Below, piece by piece: positions 46,042-53,955 of a stretch of 64,000 nucleotides of DNA (positions within the stretch are counted from its first letter, which is position 1; every line of letters starts with the position of its first letter). Source of the DNA: JBIQJD01 sp044507695 (lineage in GTDB: Bacteria > Bacteroidota > Ignavibacteria > Ignavibacteriales > Ignavibacteriaceae). Location of the stretch: positions 24,908 to 88,907 of the forward strand of contig JBIQJD010000017.1 in NCBI GenBank assembly GCA_044507695.1. Reading direction: 5' to 3'. The translations under genes were made by a program, and so were the position numbers. A model generated the notes under the pieces. The model saw only the letters and a list, made by a program, of their open reading frames with translations. It did no database searches and was not told the origin of the DNA.

Positions 46042-46980
46042 ATGAATCTTCAGCAGCTTGAATATATAATTGCACTTGAACGTTACGGGCGTTTTTTAAC
46101 CGCGGCTGAAAAATGTTTTGTCACACAGGCAACCTTAAGTATGATGATAAAAAAGCTTGAGGAAGAACTTGATGTTATAATTTTTGATAGAAGGAAACAT
46201 CCAATTGTACCAACAGAAGCGGGCAAAAGGATTATTGATCAGGCAAAAATTATTTTAAAAGAAATTGGCAGAATAAAAGAAACAGCAAAAGAATTAAAGG
46301 GTGAACTGAGCGGTGAGTTAAAAATCGGAATTATTCCCACACTTGCACCTTACCTCCTTCCGTTATTTCTGGGTGATTTTATAAAAAAATATCCCCGGAT
46401 AAAATTAAAAATCTCTGAGTACACAACTCAGACTATCATCAGCAGGCTTCAGGATTTGAGTCTTGACGCAGGCATACTTGCAACTCCACTTAATGTTGAT
46501 AATCTGCAGGAATTCCCTTTGTTTTATGAACAGTTTGTTGTTTATGCTCCGCAGAATGATAAGCTGATGAAGAAGAAATATCTGCTGGCAGATGATATTG
46601 ATATTAACAAATTATGGCTTTTGGAAGAAGGTCATTGTCTCCGCTCACAGGTAATAAATTTATGTGAATTGAAAAAGAAGGAATCAAATATTCACCAGCT
46701 TGAATTTGCTACCGGAAGCATTGAAACATTAAAGCGCATGGTTGAGCTTGATCATGGAATTACGATATTACCAGAGCTTGCAATAAAGGATATGTCCAAA
46801 ATTCAGAGGACCAACATCCGGTATTTCAAGCAGCCATCACCGGTTAGAGAAGTAAGCATTGTTACTTTTAAGAATTACACAAAGAAAAGACTTCTCGATG
46901 CACTTAAAGATGAAATTCTTTTGAAAATTCCGGAAGAAATGAAATCACCCAAAAAGAAGGTAATAACCGAAATCGAATAA
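46042..46980 (+). CDS. oxyR: OxyR-type LysR family regulator
   Basis: 312 residues. The N-terminal winged helix-turn-helix is MNLQQLEYIIALERYGRFLT, AAEKCFVTQATLSMMIKKLE. The effector domain carries the OxyR redox motif EEGHCLRSQVINLC, whose cysteines fall at 199 and 208, the same numbers as in E. coli OxyR. It continues with FATGSIETLKRMVELDHGIT and ILPELA. OxyR senses hydrogen peroxide by forming this disulfide and switches on peroxide-defence genes. No katG, ahpC or dps lies beside it, so targets are elsewhere. The two tRNA genes follow. Confidence 0.9.
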   Translation: MNLQQLEYIIALERYGRFLTAAEKCFVTQATLSMMIKKLEEELDVIIFDRRKHPIVPTEAGKRIIDQAKIILKEIGRIKETAKELKGELSGELKIGIIPTLAPYLLPLFLGDFIKKYPRIKLKISEYTTQTIISRLQDLSLDAGILATPLNVDNLQEFPLFYEQFVVYAPQNDKLMKKKYLLADDIDINKLWLLEEGHCLRSQVINLCELKKKESNIHQLEFATGSIETLKRMVELDHGITILPELAIKDMSKIQRTNIRYFKQPSPVREVSIVTFKNYTKKRLLDALKDEILLKIPEEMKSPKKKVITEIE

Positions 46981-47050
46981 GGGAATTCTCCAATCTTGCA
47001 GCAGAATATAAAACATATTAATTTATTTCAGCATTGTTGTTTTCTTTATT

Positions 47051-47123
47051 GCGAGCGTAACTCAGTTGGTAGAGTGTCAGCTTCCCAAGCTGAATGCCGC
47101 GGGTTCGATCCCCGTCGCTCGCT
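47051..47123 (+). tRNA. tRNA-Gly (CCC)
   Basis: A full cloverleaf can be drawn: acceptor GCGAGCG pairs with CGCTCGC, with discriminator T. The anticodon stem is TCAGC/GCTGA with loop TTCCCAA, so the anticodon is CCC, and the T arm is GCGGGTTCGATCCCCGT. The 3' CCA is not encoded. It is 73 nt long. Confidence 0.95.
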
Positions 47124-47217
47124 CAAAAATTTTTAAAAAATATTTTGGAATATTTCAGAAATTACCTGATATTTGGAACTCAATTTTGAAATATATGTTC
47201 TTAAAATTTTTAATTCC

Positions 47218-47292
47218 GGGGGCTTAGCTCAGTTGGTTTAGAGCATCTGCCTTACAAGCAGAGGGTCGGAGGTTCGACTCCTTCAGCCCCCA
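47218..47292 (+). tRNA. tRNA-Val (TAC)
   Basis: Acceptor GGGGGCT pairs with AGCCCCC, discriminator A. The anticodon stem is TCTGC/GCAGA with loop CTTACAA, giving anticodon TAC, and the T loop is TTCGACT. It is 75 nt long with no encoded CCA. It lies 94 bp after tRNA-Gly in the same direction and is followed directly by a terminator. Confidence 0.95.
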
Positions 47293-47296
47293 CAAA

Positions 47297-47328
47297 AAAA
47301 GCTTCAATCTTTTAGGTTGAAGCTTTTT
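47297..47328 (+). terminator. Rho-independent terminator after tRNA-Val
   Basis: AAAAGCTTCAA pairs with TTGAAGCTTTT around the loop TCTTTTAGG, followed by a T run. It lies 4 bp past the tRNA and probably ends the tRNA transcript. Confidence 0.8.
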
Positions 47329-47681
47329 CATTTTAAAATTTTCCTGAACTTTCAACCATCAAAACAAAGCAGCGAAAAACTTTCCATTCATTTACAATTT
47401 TAACCGCCCGCGTATCTTTCATTAATAATCACAAAATACAACAGCAACAAATCAATCTACTTCAGCATTGATGTGATTTAGATTGTGATACAAAAATGAT
47501 TTAATGATATATCTTTTGCATATTAGCGTAGTTTTTATGAATTTTTAATACCGCTTCTAAGAAGAGATTAAATTAATCTTGTGGTGTGAAGAAATAATAA
47601 CTGCTGGCAGCTTTTTTTTAAGTAAAGGATAAGTACTGATATTAATAAGATTAATCATTCCAAATACTTCCGGAAAAATTC
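47329..47681. other. Intergenic region upstream of the PAS histidine kinase
   Basis: 353 bp, AT-rich, no gene recognised. TTG at 47483-47485 and TATCTTTTG near 47510-47518 resemble a Bacteroidetes-type promoter, but the -7 box has one base too many between TA and TTTG. No riboswitch fold or conserved RNA was recognised. Confidence 0.4.
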
Positions 47682-49484
47682 ATGTTAAATGAAAACCCTT
47701 CCCTGAATCAAAACGAACATACAGATTTTGAAAGCTTTTATGATCATGCACCGATTGCGTATTTAGCGCTTGATAGAGAAAAAAATATCCATGAAATAAA
47801 TGCAGCTGCAGCGGAAATTCTTGGAATAAATAAAAATGTTGCTATAGGAAAAAATATCATTTCCTTTCTTGATGGAAATGACAAGAAATATTTTTCTGAA
47901 TTATTTATCAAAAGTTTTGAAAAGAAGGAAAAAATTGCTGCTGAATTTAACCTGGAAATTTCAGGCAGAAAAATTTTTACAAATATGATCTTTATTCCTT
48001 CCGATGAATCAACAGAAGATAAAAATCTCAAAATCTTTTTCTCCGATGTAACCTCTAAAAAAATTGCAGAACATATCAAAGATGAAAGTGAAAAACGTTT
48101 CCGGCTTATGGCGGATAATTCTCCAGTAATGATCTGGATGATAGATGCGGCAAATGATATTGTCTATATGAACCAAACCAAACTTGATTTCCTGGGCATT
48201 AAGGCTGAAGAGCTTACATTTGAAAACTGGCTTGAAACACGCCATCCTGAAGACAGGCAAAAATTCTTAAACGTACTTTCTGATGCTGTTAAAAAGCAAG
48301 AAAAATTCTCAATTGAAATTAGAGTAAAAGATGCCGAAGGAAATTATCGCTGGCTGCTTGATACTGCCGCACCTAAATTTACAGATGATGGTTCGTTTGC
48401 CGGATTTATAGGTTCAGGCATAGATATAACTGAAAGACGTGCTGCAGAAAAAGTGATTAAAGACAGCGAGGAACGATTCAGACGGATGGCAGATTCTTCC
48501 CAGGTAATGATCTGGATGACGGATGCGAATAATAATCTTGAGTATATGAACAAAACCAAGTTAGGATTTCTTGGTAAAGACCAGGATGAAATAAATTATA
48601 AAACATGGATTGAATCGAGGCATCCGGATGACAGGGAAACTTTTTTACAAACTCTAAAGAAAGCTGCTAAAAATAAAAGAGGATTTTCAATTGAAGTGCG
48701 CGTAAAAAATGCTGAAGGCAATTACCGCTGGCTGCTGGATTCTGCTGCACCCCGCTATTCAGATGATGGTTCATTTGCAGGCTTTATTGGATCAGGTATT
48801 GATATTACAGAGGAGAAAGCATTCAGAGCTTATTTGCAGAAATCTTTAAAAGAAAAAGAAGTTTTGTTAATGGAAATTCATCACAGGGTAAAAAATAATC
48901 TGCAGATAATTACAAGCCTGCTCAGCCTTCAATCATCAAGGGTAAAAGATGAAGAAACTCTTGAGATTTTCCGCACGAGCCAGGATCGTGTCAGATCAAT
49001 GGCGCTGCTGCACGAGAAATTATATAAATCAAAAGACATACACAGAATAAACATCAGGGAATATTTTGAAGATCTTATAAATTACCTGATGACTTCCTAC
49101 AATCAGGTAAATAAGGTAAATTTGAAATTGCAAATACTTGATGTGCAGGTAGATATCAATCTCTCCATAACACTTGGATTAATAATTAACGAATTAATTT
49201 CCAATTCAATTAAACATGCATTTAAAGGAAAAAACTCCGGAGAAATTTATGTTGAATTAAGCCGCACCGGACGAAGAGATGAACTGCAATTGATCGTTGC
49301 AGATAATGGAATTGGTTTTCCGAAAGATTTTAACATTGAAAAAAGTGATTCTTTGGGATTAGAACTTGTAAGAACCCTTGTTGTTCAGCATGATGGTAAA
49401 TTCAAAATGCTGCGTGATCATTTAACAAAATTTATTATCACCCTGCAATACAGCCATGATTCTGTAAGCAATCATCAATACTAA
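47682..49484 (+). CDS. Triple-PAS sensor histidine kinase, HisKA_2 type
   Basis: 600 residues, no membrane segment, so cytoplasmic. PAS1 lies at about 15-125 (FYDHAPIAYLALDREKNIHE). PAS2 (about 138-255) and PAS3 (about 264-380) are strikingly alike: both contain VMIWM.DA.N, YMN.TKL.FLG, EGNYRWLLD.AAP and DDGSFAGFIGSGIDITE, pointing to recent internal duplication. The HisKA_2 dimerisation domain has the phospho-accepting histidine in LLMEIHHRVKNNLQIITSLL (H400 or H401). The ATPase has LGLIINELISNSIKHAFKG and IVADNGIGFP. HisKA_2 kinases usually pair with stand-alone receivers or antiterminators. Two receiver genes lie just downstream; the ligand is unknown. Confidence 0.93.
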   Translation: MLNENPSLNQNEHTDFESFYDHAPIAYLALDREKNIHEINAAAAEILGINKNVAIGKNIISFLDGNDKKYFSELFIKSFEKKEKIAAEFNLEISGRKIFTNMIFIPSDESTEDKNLKIFFSDVTSKKIAEHIKDESEKRFRLMADNSPVMIWMIDAANDIVYMNQTKLDFLGIKAEELTFENWLETRHPEDRQKFLNVLSDAVKKQEKFSIEIRVKDAEGNYRWLLDTAAPKFTDDGSFAGFIGSGIDITERRAAEKVIKDSEERFRRMADSSQVMIWMTDANNNLEYMNKTKLGFLGKDQDEINYKTWIESRHPDDRETFLQTLKKAAKNKRGFSIEVRVKNAEGNYRWLLDSAAPRYSDDGSFAGFIGSGIDITEEKAFRAYLQKSLKEKEVLLMEIHHRVKNNLQIITSLLSLQSSRVKDEETLEIFRTSQDRVRSMALLHEKLYKSKDIHRINIREYFEDLINYLMTSYNQVNKVNLKLQILDVQVDINLSITLGLIINELISNSIKHAFKGKNSGEIYVELSRTGRRDELQLIVADNGIGFPKDFNIEKSDSLGLELVRTLVVQHDGKFKMLRDHLTKFIITLQYSHDSVSNHQY

Positions 49485-49526
49485 TCATTTATCCTGCTTT
49501 TATTCCTTCATAAACCAGTTTTTATT

Positions 49527-49886
49527 TTAAGAATTTTCAGAAAATACTCTTTTAACAGTAGATATAAGTGTTGAACTGCTGAAAGGTTTGTTTATAATAT
49601 ATTCTGATAATCTTTTTAATTCTTCAACAGTAGAAGCTTCTGTTTGTGCCGTAATAAAAACTATTTTTTGATTTGAAGGAAGGCTTTTGGCTATCTCAAT
49701 TCCTGCCCTACCCTCACCGCCTAGATTTATATCAAGCAGAATCAGATCATAATCATTAGCGCTTATCTTAAAATAAGCTTCAGTTGAATTGAAAGCACTG
49801 TCAACAATATATTCTTCATGAAGTAAGATTGATTTGATATCAAGATTTATAATAAGTTCATCCTCCACTACGAGAATTCTTTTCAT
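49527..49886 (-). CDS. Stand-alone response regulator receiver (functional residues intact)
   Basis: 119 residues from ATG 49884-49886 (MKRILVVEDELIINLDIKSI); the longer frame to 49931 adds 15 residues without a better ribosome site. The acidic pair is E8-D9, the phospho-acceptor is D52 in LILLDINLGGEG, the Thr is in IVFITAQTEAS and the Lys in YIINKPFSS, so the receiver looks active. There is no output domain. It is convergent with the PAS kinase gene (42 bp between ends) and is probably its phosphate acceptor, by proximity. Confidence 0.9.
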   Translation of the reverse strand: MKRILVVEDELIINLDIKSILLHEEYIVDSAFNSTEAYFKISANDYDLILLDINLGGEGRAGIEIAKSLPSNQKIVFITAQTEASTVEELKRLSEYIINKPFSSSTLISTVKRVFSENS

Positions 49887-50141
49887 ATCCACATCGTTTC
49901 TTTTTGTAATGACGGCAAAGCTAAATAACATTGGCTGAAATATTAAGCATTATTCGATTAAAGTCTTTTAACATCTATGGAGGTAATAATTTTAAGGTTA
50001 TTGTAAGTGCAGGAAAATATCTCTTTGTTCTACAATGAATCTATCTCACATACAGCATCCTTCTATTGAGCGGTATCATTGCCGAATTCTCATATAATGT
50101 TTGTTTTGACAAAAGATTTTATGCAGCAATGGAGTGATACG

Positions 50142-50507
50142 ATGTTCAAAAACTGCGCGAGAATATTGATTGTTGAAGATGATTTAATTGTTGCTCTATC
50201 AATAAAAACAATTCTAAAAAGGCATGGTCATGAGATTGTTAAGATTGTCTCCACCGGTGAGGATGCTTTGAGATTTGTAATATCTGAAAAACCGGATATA
50301 GTATTGATGAATGTAAACATCAAAGGTAAGATAAACGGATACGAAGCCGGCAATGTAATGATTGGAAATGATATTCCAATAATTTTTATCAGAAATAACA
50401 ACGCTGCCGAAAAAAGTGTAAGTTATCTCAACCCCCAGGATTTTTTTGTGAAACCAAATGAAGAAATTTTGCTGGAAAATAAACAGGAATTAATAGTAAC
50501 AAATTAA
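50142..50507 (+). CDS. Pseudo-receiver: CheY-like domain with Asp-to-Asn at the phosphorylation site
   Basis: 121 residues from ATG 50142-50144 behind GGAGTG (a longer frame begins at TTG 50079). It starts MFKNCARILIVEDDLIVALS with the acidic residues E12-D13-D14 kept. The usual Asp is Asn57 in PDIVLMNVNIKGKINGYEAG, and the usual Thr/Ser position reads IIFIRNNNAAE. The Lys is kept in DFFVKPNEE. The last helix seems short. Such domains cannot take phosphate in the normal way and often act as constitutive or protein-binding modules. It is divergent from the intact receiver gene. Confidence 0.85.
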   Translation: MFKNCARILIVEDDLIVALSIKTILKRHGHEIVKIVSTGEDALRFVISEKPDIVLMNVNIKGKINGYEAGNVMIGNDIPIIFIRNNNAAEKSVSYLNPQDFFVKPNEEILLENKQELIVTN

Positions 50508-50546
50508 TTCATGAAACTGGCTCAAAAGTAAGAATCCTTTAATTTA

Positions 50547-50594
50547 GACTTCTTACCCTGGTTTGGCAAAGCCATTATTTTTTGAAGTAGTGAT
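50547..50594. repeat. Dispersed intergenic repeat, copy C
   Basis: GACTTCTTACCCTGGTTTGG followed by CAAAGCCATTATTTTTTGAAG and TAGTGATAA. It matches copy B (10708-10757) over nearly the whole length with scattered changes, and copy A (7037-7097) in block order. It lies between the pseudo-receiver gene and tRNA-Leu. Confidence 0.65.
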
Positions 50595-50630
50595 AAAAAA
50601 ATTTTTTGAAAGCCTTAAGTGCTCCTTTTG

Positions 50631-50714
50631 TGCCCGGAGCAGGACTCGAACCTGTACGGGAGTACTCCCACTAGACCCTGAACCTAGCGCGTCTACCAAT
50701 TCCGCCATCCGGGC
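50631..50714 (-). tRNA. tRNA-Leu (CAG)
   Basis: On the minus strand acceptor GCCCGGA pairs with TCCGGGC, discriminator A. The anticodon stem CTAGG/TCTAG holds loop TTCAGGG, so the anticodon is CAG. A long variable arm (TGGGAGTACTCCCGT) marks a class II tRNA, consistent with Leu. It is 84 nt with no encoded CCA. Confidence 0.95.
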
Positions 50715-50812
50715 ATATAACACAACTTAAAATAACATCAAAGATTGAGGCTCAAATTTACGATTAAATTATCAAATAATTAATAGCGGATAATTAAAGA
50801 TTTAATATAAAA

Positions 50813-53080
50813 TTACCAGCCAGTATCTCCCCGCCTATCCTCCGGTTTAATCCGTGCGCCTTTATGAATTTCACACTCCTGCGGCAAATGTTTTGAATCT
50901 GCTATATCTCTTATTTTTGAAGGACAATTTTCACCTGCAATACGGGTATCACCAAGGTTCATTGTTTCTTTACAAAACTCAACAGTGGTTACACCCGGTG
51001 CAAGTTGAAAGTATTCAAGAGGAATATCAATTTCTTTATAAACACCTTCCATAAACTTTGCCCATATTGGCAGTGCAGCTTTTGCACCCTGCCCGTACCA
51101 ATTTGTAAATTTAACACGGTGATCATCGAATCCAACCCAGACTCCTGCTGCAAGCTGCGGTGTAAAACCAATGAACCACGCATCAGAAAAATTTTGTGTT
51201 GTTCCGGTTTTACCTGCGGCAGGTCTATGGAAATATCTTCTTACACCGGCACCTGTTCCGTAGTTTACAACATCCTGCATCATATCTGCCATAATAGAAG
51301 CTGTTTCCGGTGAGATAGCTTCATGAGATTCAGGCACAAATTGATCAATCAGAATTCCATTTCTATCTTCAATTCGCAGAATTGCAATCGGCTCTACATG
51401 CACTCCTTTATTTGCAATGGTTGCATATGCTGAAGTAATCTCAAGCGGCGTTACTTCAGAAGTGCCAAGTGCAATTGATGGATAAGCCTGAAGTGGTGAA
51501 TTAACACCCATCCGCTTTGCGTATTTTACAACCTGTGAAGGCGGTGCAATATCGCTTATCGTTAATCTGCCTGAAATTACATTAACAGAATTTGCAAGTG
51601 CATCACGCAGCGTCATGAATCCGCTGTATTCGTGATTTGAGTTATCAGGAGACCAGCCATTGTAATTAAACTTTTGATTCAATAATGTAAAAGCGGGGAA
51701 ATATCCGTTATCAATTGCAACTGTATAAATAAATGGTTTAAAAGATGAACCGGGCTGTCTTCTTATTCCTGTTACGTGATTTAATCCTCTTCCAAACTCC
51801 TGGTTTTCTCCGCCAACCATTGCTTTAATTTCGCCTGTTGATGGTTCAATTACAACAAACCCAACCTGAATTGTTTGTTCTACTTTTTTAACTGAATCAA
51901 CAAAAGCAGTATTATTTTTCAGTCGGTTATAAATAACTGCTTTCTCTTCCTTTGTCGATGCATTTCTGTACTGCTCATTGTTTTTAATTGCGCGGTCAAT
52001 CAATGATGCAAGCAGATTTTTATTTCTATCCCAGCTCCAGTTTTTATCAAACAACTGCTGATATTCTTTCAGGTGTTCCTCTGCAGCATGGTTTGCAATT
52101 TTTTGCATGCGGTAATCAAGAGTTGTGTAGATATTCAATCCATCTCTGTATAAATCATAGCCGTATTTCTTAGACATGCTTTCGAGTTTCTGCCTAACAT
52201 ATTCCATGAAATGCGGCGCAATTGATTTTACCGCGCTTATTTTTTCTGATGCAAGAATTATCGGCTGCTGTTTAAGTTCATTGTATTTGGCTTCGGAAAG
52301 TTTTCCATTCTGAACCATGTTATACATTACCAGATTTCTGCGCTGCAAAGCATTTTCTTTTTTTCTTATTGGATCATAATTCTCAGATGATTTCAGCATT
52401 GCAACAAAAAGAGCTGATTCAGGCAACGAAAGTTCACTTGCACGCTTGTTAAAAAATACTTTTGCCGCAGTTTCAATTCCGTATGCACTTCTACCGAAGT
52501 AAGAAACATTCAGATACATTTCAAGAATTTCATCCTTCGTAAAATTCTTTTCTATCTGAATTGCAGTAATCCATTCACGGATTTTTCTGATAACAGTTTC
52601 AAGATTACTTTCATTTCTGGATTTCAGATCGTAAAGATTTTTGGCAAGCTGCTGCGTAATTGTACTTGCACCTTCACGTGAGAATGTAAAAACATTTTTA
52701 ATCATTGCTTTAAAGAAACGACCAACATCAACTCCCCAATGATTATAAAATTTTCTATCCTCGGTTGAAATTAAGGCATCAATCAAGTGCCGCGGAAGGC
52801 TGTCAATGTCAGTTTCAATTCTGTTCTCAATAAAAAATTGTCCGAGCAGTTCCCCATCAACAGTGTAGACCTTGCTTGCAAGCTGTGAGCGTGGATTTTC
52901 AAGTTCTTCCAATGATGGAAGTCCGCTGTAAATAAATACTGCGCCGGCAAGAAAAATAAAAAGAATTATACCGAGAATTATCAGGTAGATTTTTTTTCTG
53001 CCGGAACCGGAACCTTTCTTCCTGTTATTCCTATCATTGAAATATTTTCTCATCTCTTCATCTGAATATTTCTTTGCCAT
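50813..53080 (-). CDS. Penicillin-binding protein 1A (bifunctional class A PBP)
   Basis: 755 residues. One transmembrane anchor (about 30-52, IYLIILGIILFIFLAGAVFI) follows a basic cytoplasmic tail. The GT51 transglycosylase domain has the catalytic Glu107 in ISTEDRKFYNHWGVD and later GASTITQQLAKNLY. The transpeptidase domain has the nucleophile Ser445 in RQPGSSFKPFIYT, the SVN motif (ANSVNVISGR) and KTGT (AAGKTGTTQNFSDAWFIGFT). It polymerises and cross-links peptidoglycan in the periplasm. The C-terminal tail has two cysteines in a short extension. Confidence 0.96.
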   Translation of the reverse strand: MAKKYSDEEMRKYFNDRNNRKKGSGSGRKKIYLIILGIILFIFLAGAVFIYSGLPSLEELENPRSQLASKVYTVDGELLGQFFIENRIETDIDSLPRHLIDALISTEDRKFYNHWGVDVGRFFKAMIKNVFTFSREGASTITQQLAKNLYDLKSRNESNLETVIRKIREWITAIQIEKNFTKDEILEMYLNVSYFGRSAYGIETAAKVFFNKRASELSLPESALFVAMLKSSENYDPIRKKENALQRRNLVMYNMVQNGKLSEAKYNELKQQPIILASEKISAVKSIAPHFMEYVRQKLESMSKKYGYDLYRDGLNIYTTLDYRMQKIANHAAEEHLKEYQQLFDKNWSWDRNKNLLASLIDRAIKNNEQYRNASTKEEKAVIYNRLKNNTAFVDSVKKVEQTIQVGFVVIEPSTGEIKAMVGGENQEFGRGLNHVTGIRRQPGSSFKPFIYTVAIDNGYFPAFTLLNQKFNYNGWSPDNSNHEYSGFMTLRDALANSVNVISGRLTISDIAPPSQVVKYAKRMGVNSPLQAYPSIALGTSEVTPLEITSAYATIANKGVHVEPIAILRIEDRNGILIDQFVPESHEAISPETASIMADMMQDVVNYGTGAGVRRYFHRPAAGKTGTTQNFSDAWFIGFTPQLAAGVWVGFDDHRVKFTNWYGQGAKAALPIWAKFMEGVYKEIDIPLEYFQLAPGVTTVEFCKETMNLGDTRIAGENCPSKIRDIADSKHLPQECEIHKGARIKPEDRRGDTGW

Positions 53081-53139
53081 TTAATCTCCAGTATCAGACA
53101 ACAATTATTTTTACAAAATTCATTTTATGGTAAGATAAT

Positions 53140-53883
53140 TTACTTCTCAATTGCATTTGCCGGATAATCGATTATCTCAAATATATTTTCAGTAAAACTT
53201 CCGTAGCAAGGAAGATCGAGCCATGAACCAAGATTTATATAAAAGCCGTTTTTATATTTTTCAAATTTTCGTTGGTGAAGATGTCCGAAAATAACATAAT
53301 CAAAACCTTCATCTATCTTTTCCTTTGCGGCTTCAAACAATCCGTCATTCTCACCATAATCTTTTTTAGAAGTATGATTTCGGCTTGTTTTACTTGAACC
53401 GCTCGCAATTTTAATTCCAAGATCAGGATGCAGCAATGAATACAATCTTTGCAGTGTTTTGTTCCTCATTATTTTCTTCAAAACATTATATCCATAATCA
53501 TTTTTTATTAACCCATCTCCATGTCCGATAAAAAATTTTTTCCCGTTCAGAACTCTTTCAATCGGTTCTTCATAAAGTTTGCAGCCAATCTCATCAACAA
53601 AAAAATTCCTGTGCATAAAATCATGATTGCCGATAAGATAATGAACCGGAATTCCTTTCTCGGTTATATCCTGCAGCGCGGTTAATGTTCTGAAGAATCC
53701 TTTTTGATAAACTCTTTTGTATTCAAACCAGTAATCGAAAAGATCTCCAACAATAAATAACTCCGCCGCATTATCTTTTGCATAATTAAGAAAATTTACA
53801 AGCAGCCGTTCTTTTTTCTTTTCAAGATCAGCGCTTTCAAGGCCAAGATGGATATCTGATATGAAGAGATAATTTTCGTTCAA
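53140..53883 (-). CDS. lpxH: UDP-2,3-diacylglucosamine diphosphatase family phosphoesterase
   Basis: 247 residues. Metal-binding motifs of the calcineurin-like family are in order: FISDIHLG (D10, H12), VGDLFDYWFEY, LIGNHDFMHRNF, FIGHGDGL and VIFGHLHQRKFEK. LpxH-type enzymes hydrolyse UDP-2,3-diacylglucosamine to lipid X in lipid A synthesis, on the inner face of the inner membrane. GDLFDYW and the GNHD-to-GHGD spacing support LpxH over other phosphoesterases. It is encoded between PBP1A and an M1 peptidase with separate gaps, so an operon is not certain. Confidence 0.88.
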   Translation of the reverse strand: MNENYLFISDIHLGLESADLEKKKERLLVNFLNYAKDNAAELFIVGDLFDYWFEYKRVYQKGFFRTLTALQDITEKGIPVHYLIGNHDFMHRNFFVDEIGCKLYEEPIERVLNGKKFFIGHGDGLIKNDYGYNVLKKIMRNKTLQRLYSLLHPDLGIKIASGSSKTSRNHTSKKDYGENDGLFEAAKEKIDEGFDYVIFGHLHQRKFEKYKNGFYINLGSWLDLPCYGSFTENIFEIIDYPANAIEK

Positions 53884-53955
53884 TTAAAACTTAAAATTGT
53901 TTTTTCAAAGTTAACAAACCAATCAACACACTCCAATTATCAATCCATATTTTCA

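Noticed and set aside
47329..47681. Riboswitch or small RNA upstream of the PAS kinase
   Set aside because: No conserved fold or paired elements could be drawn beyond the tRNA terminator.
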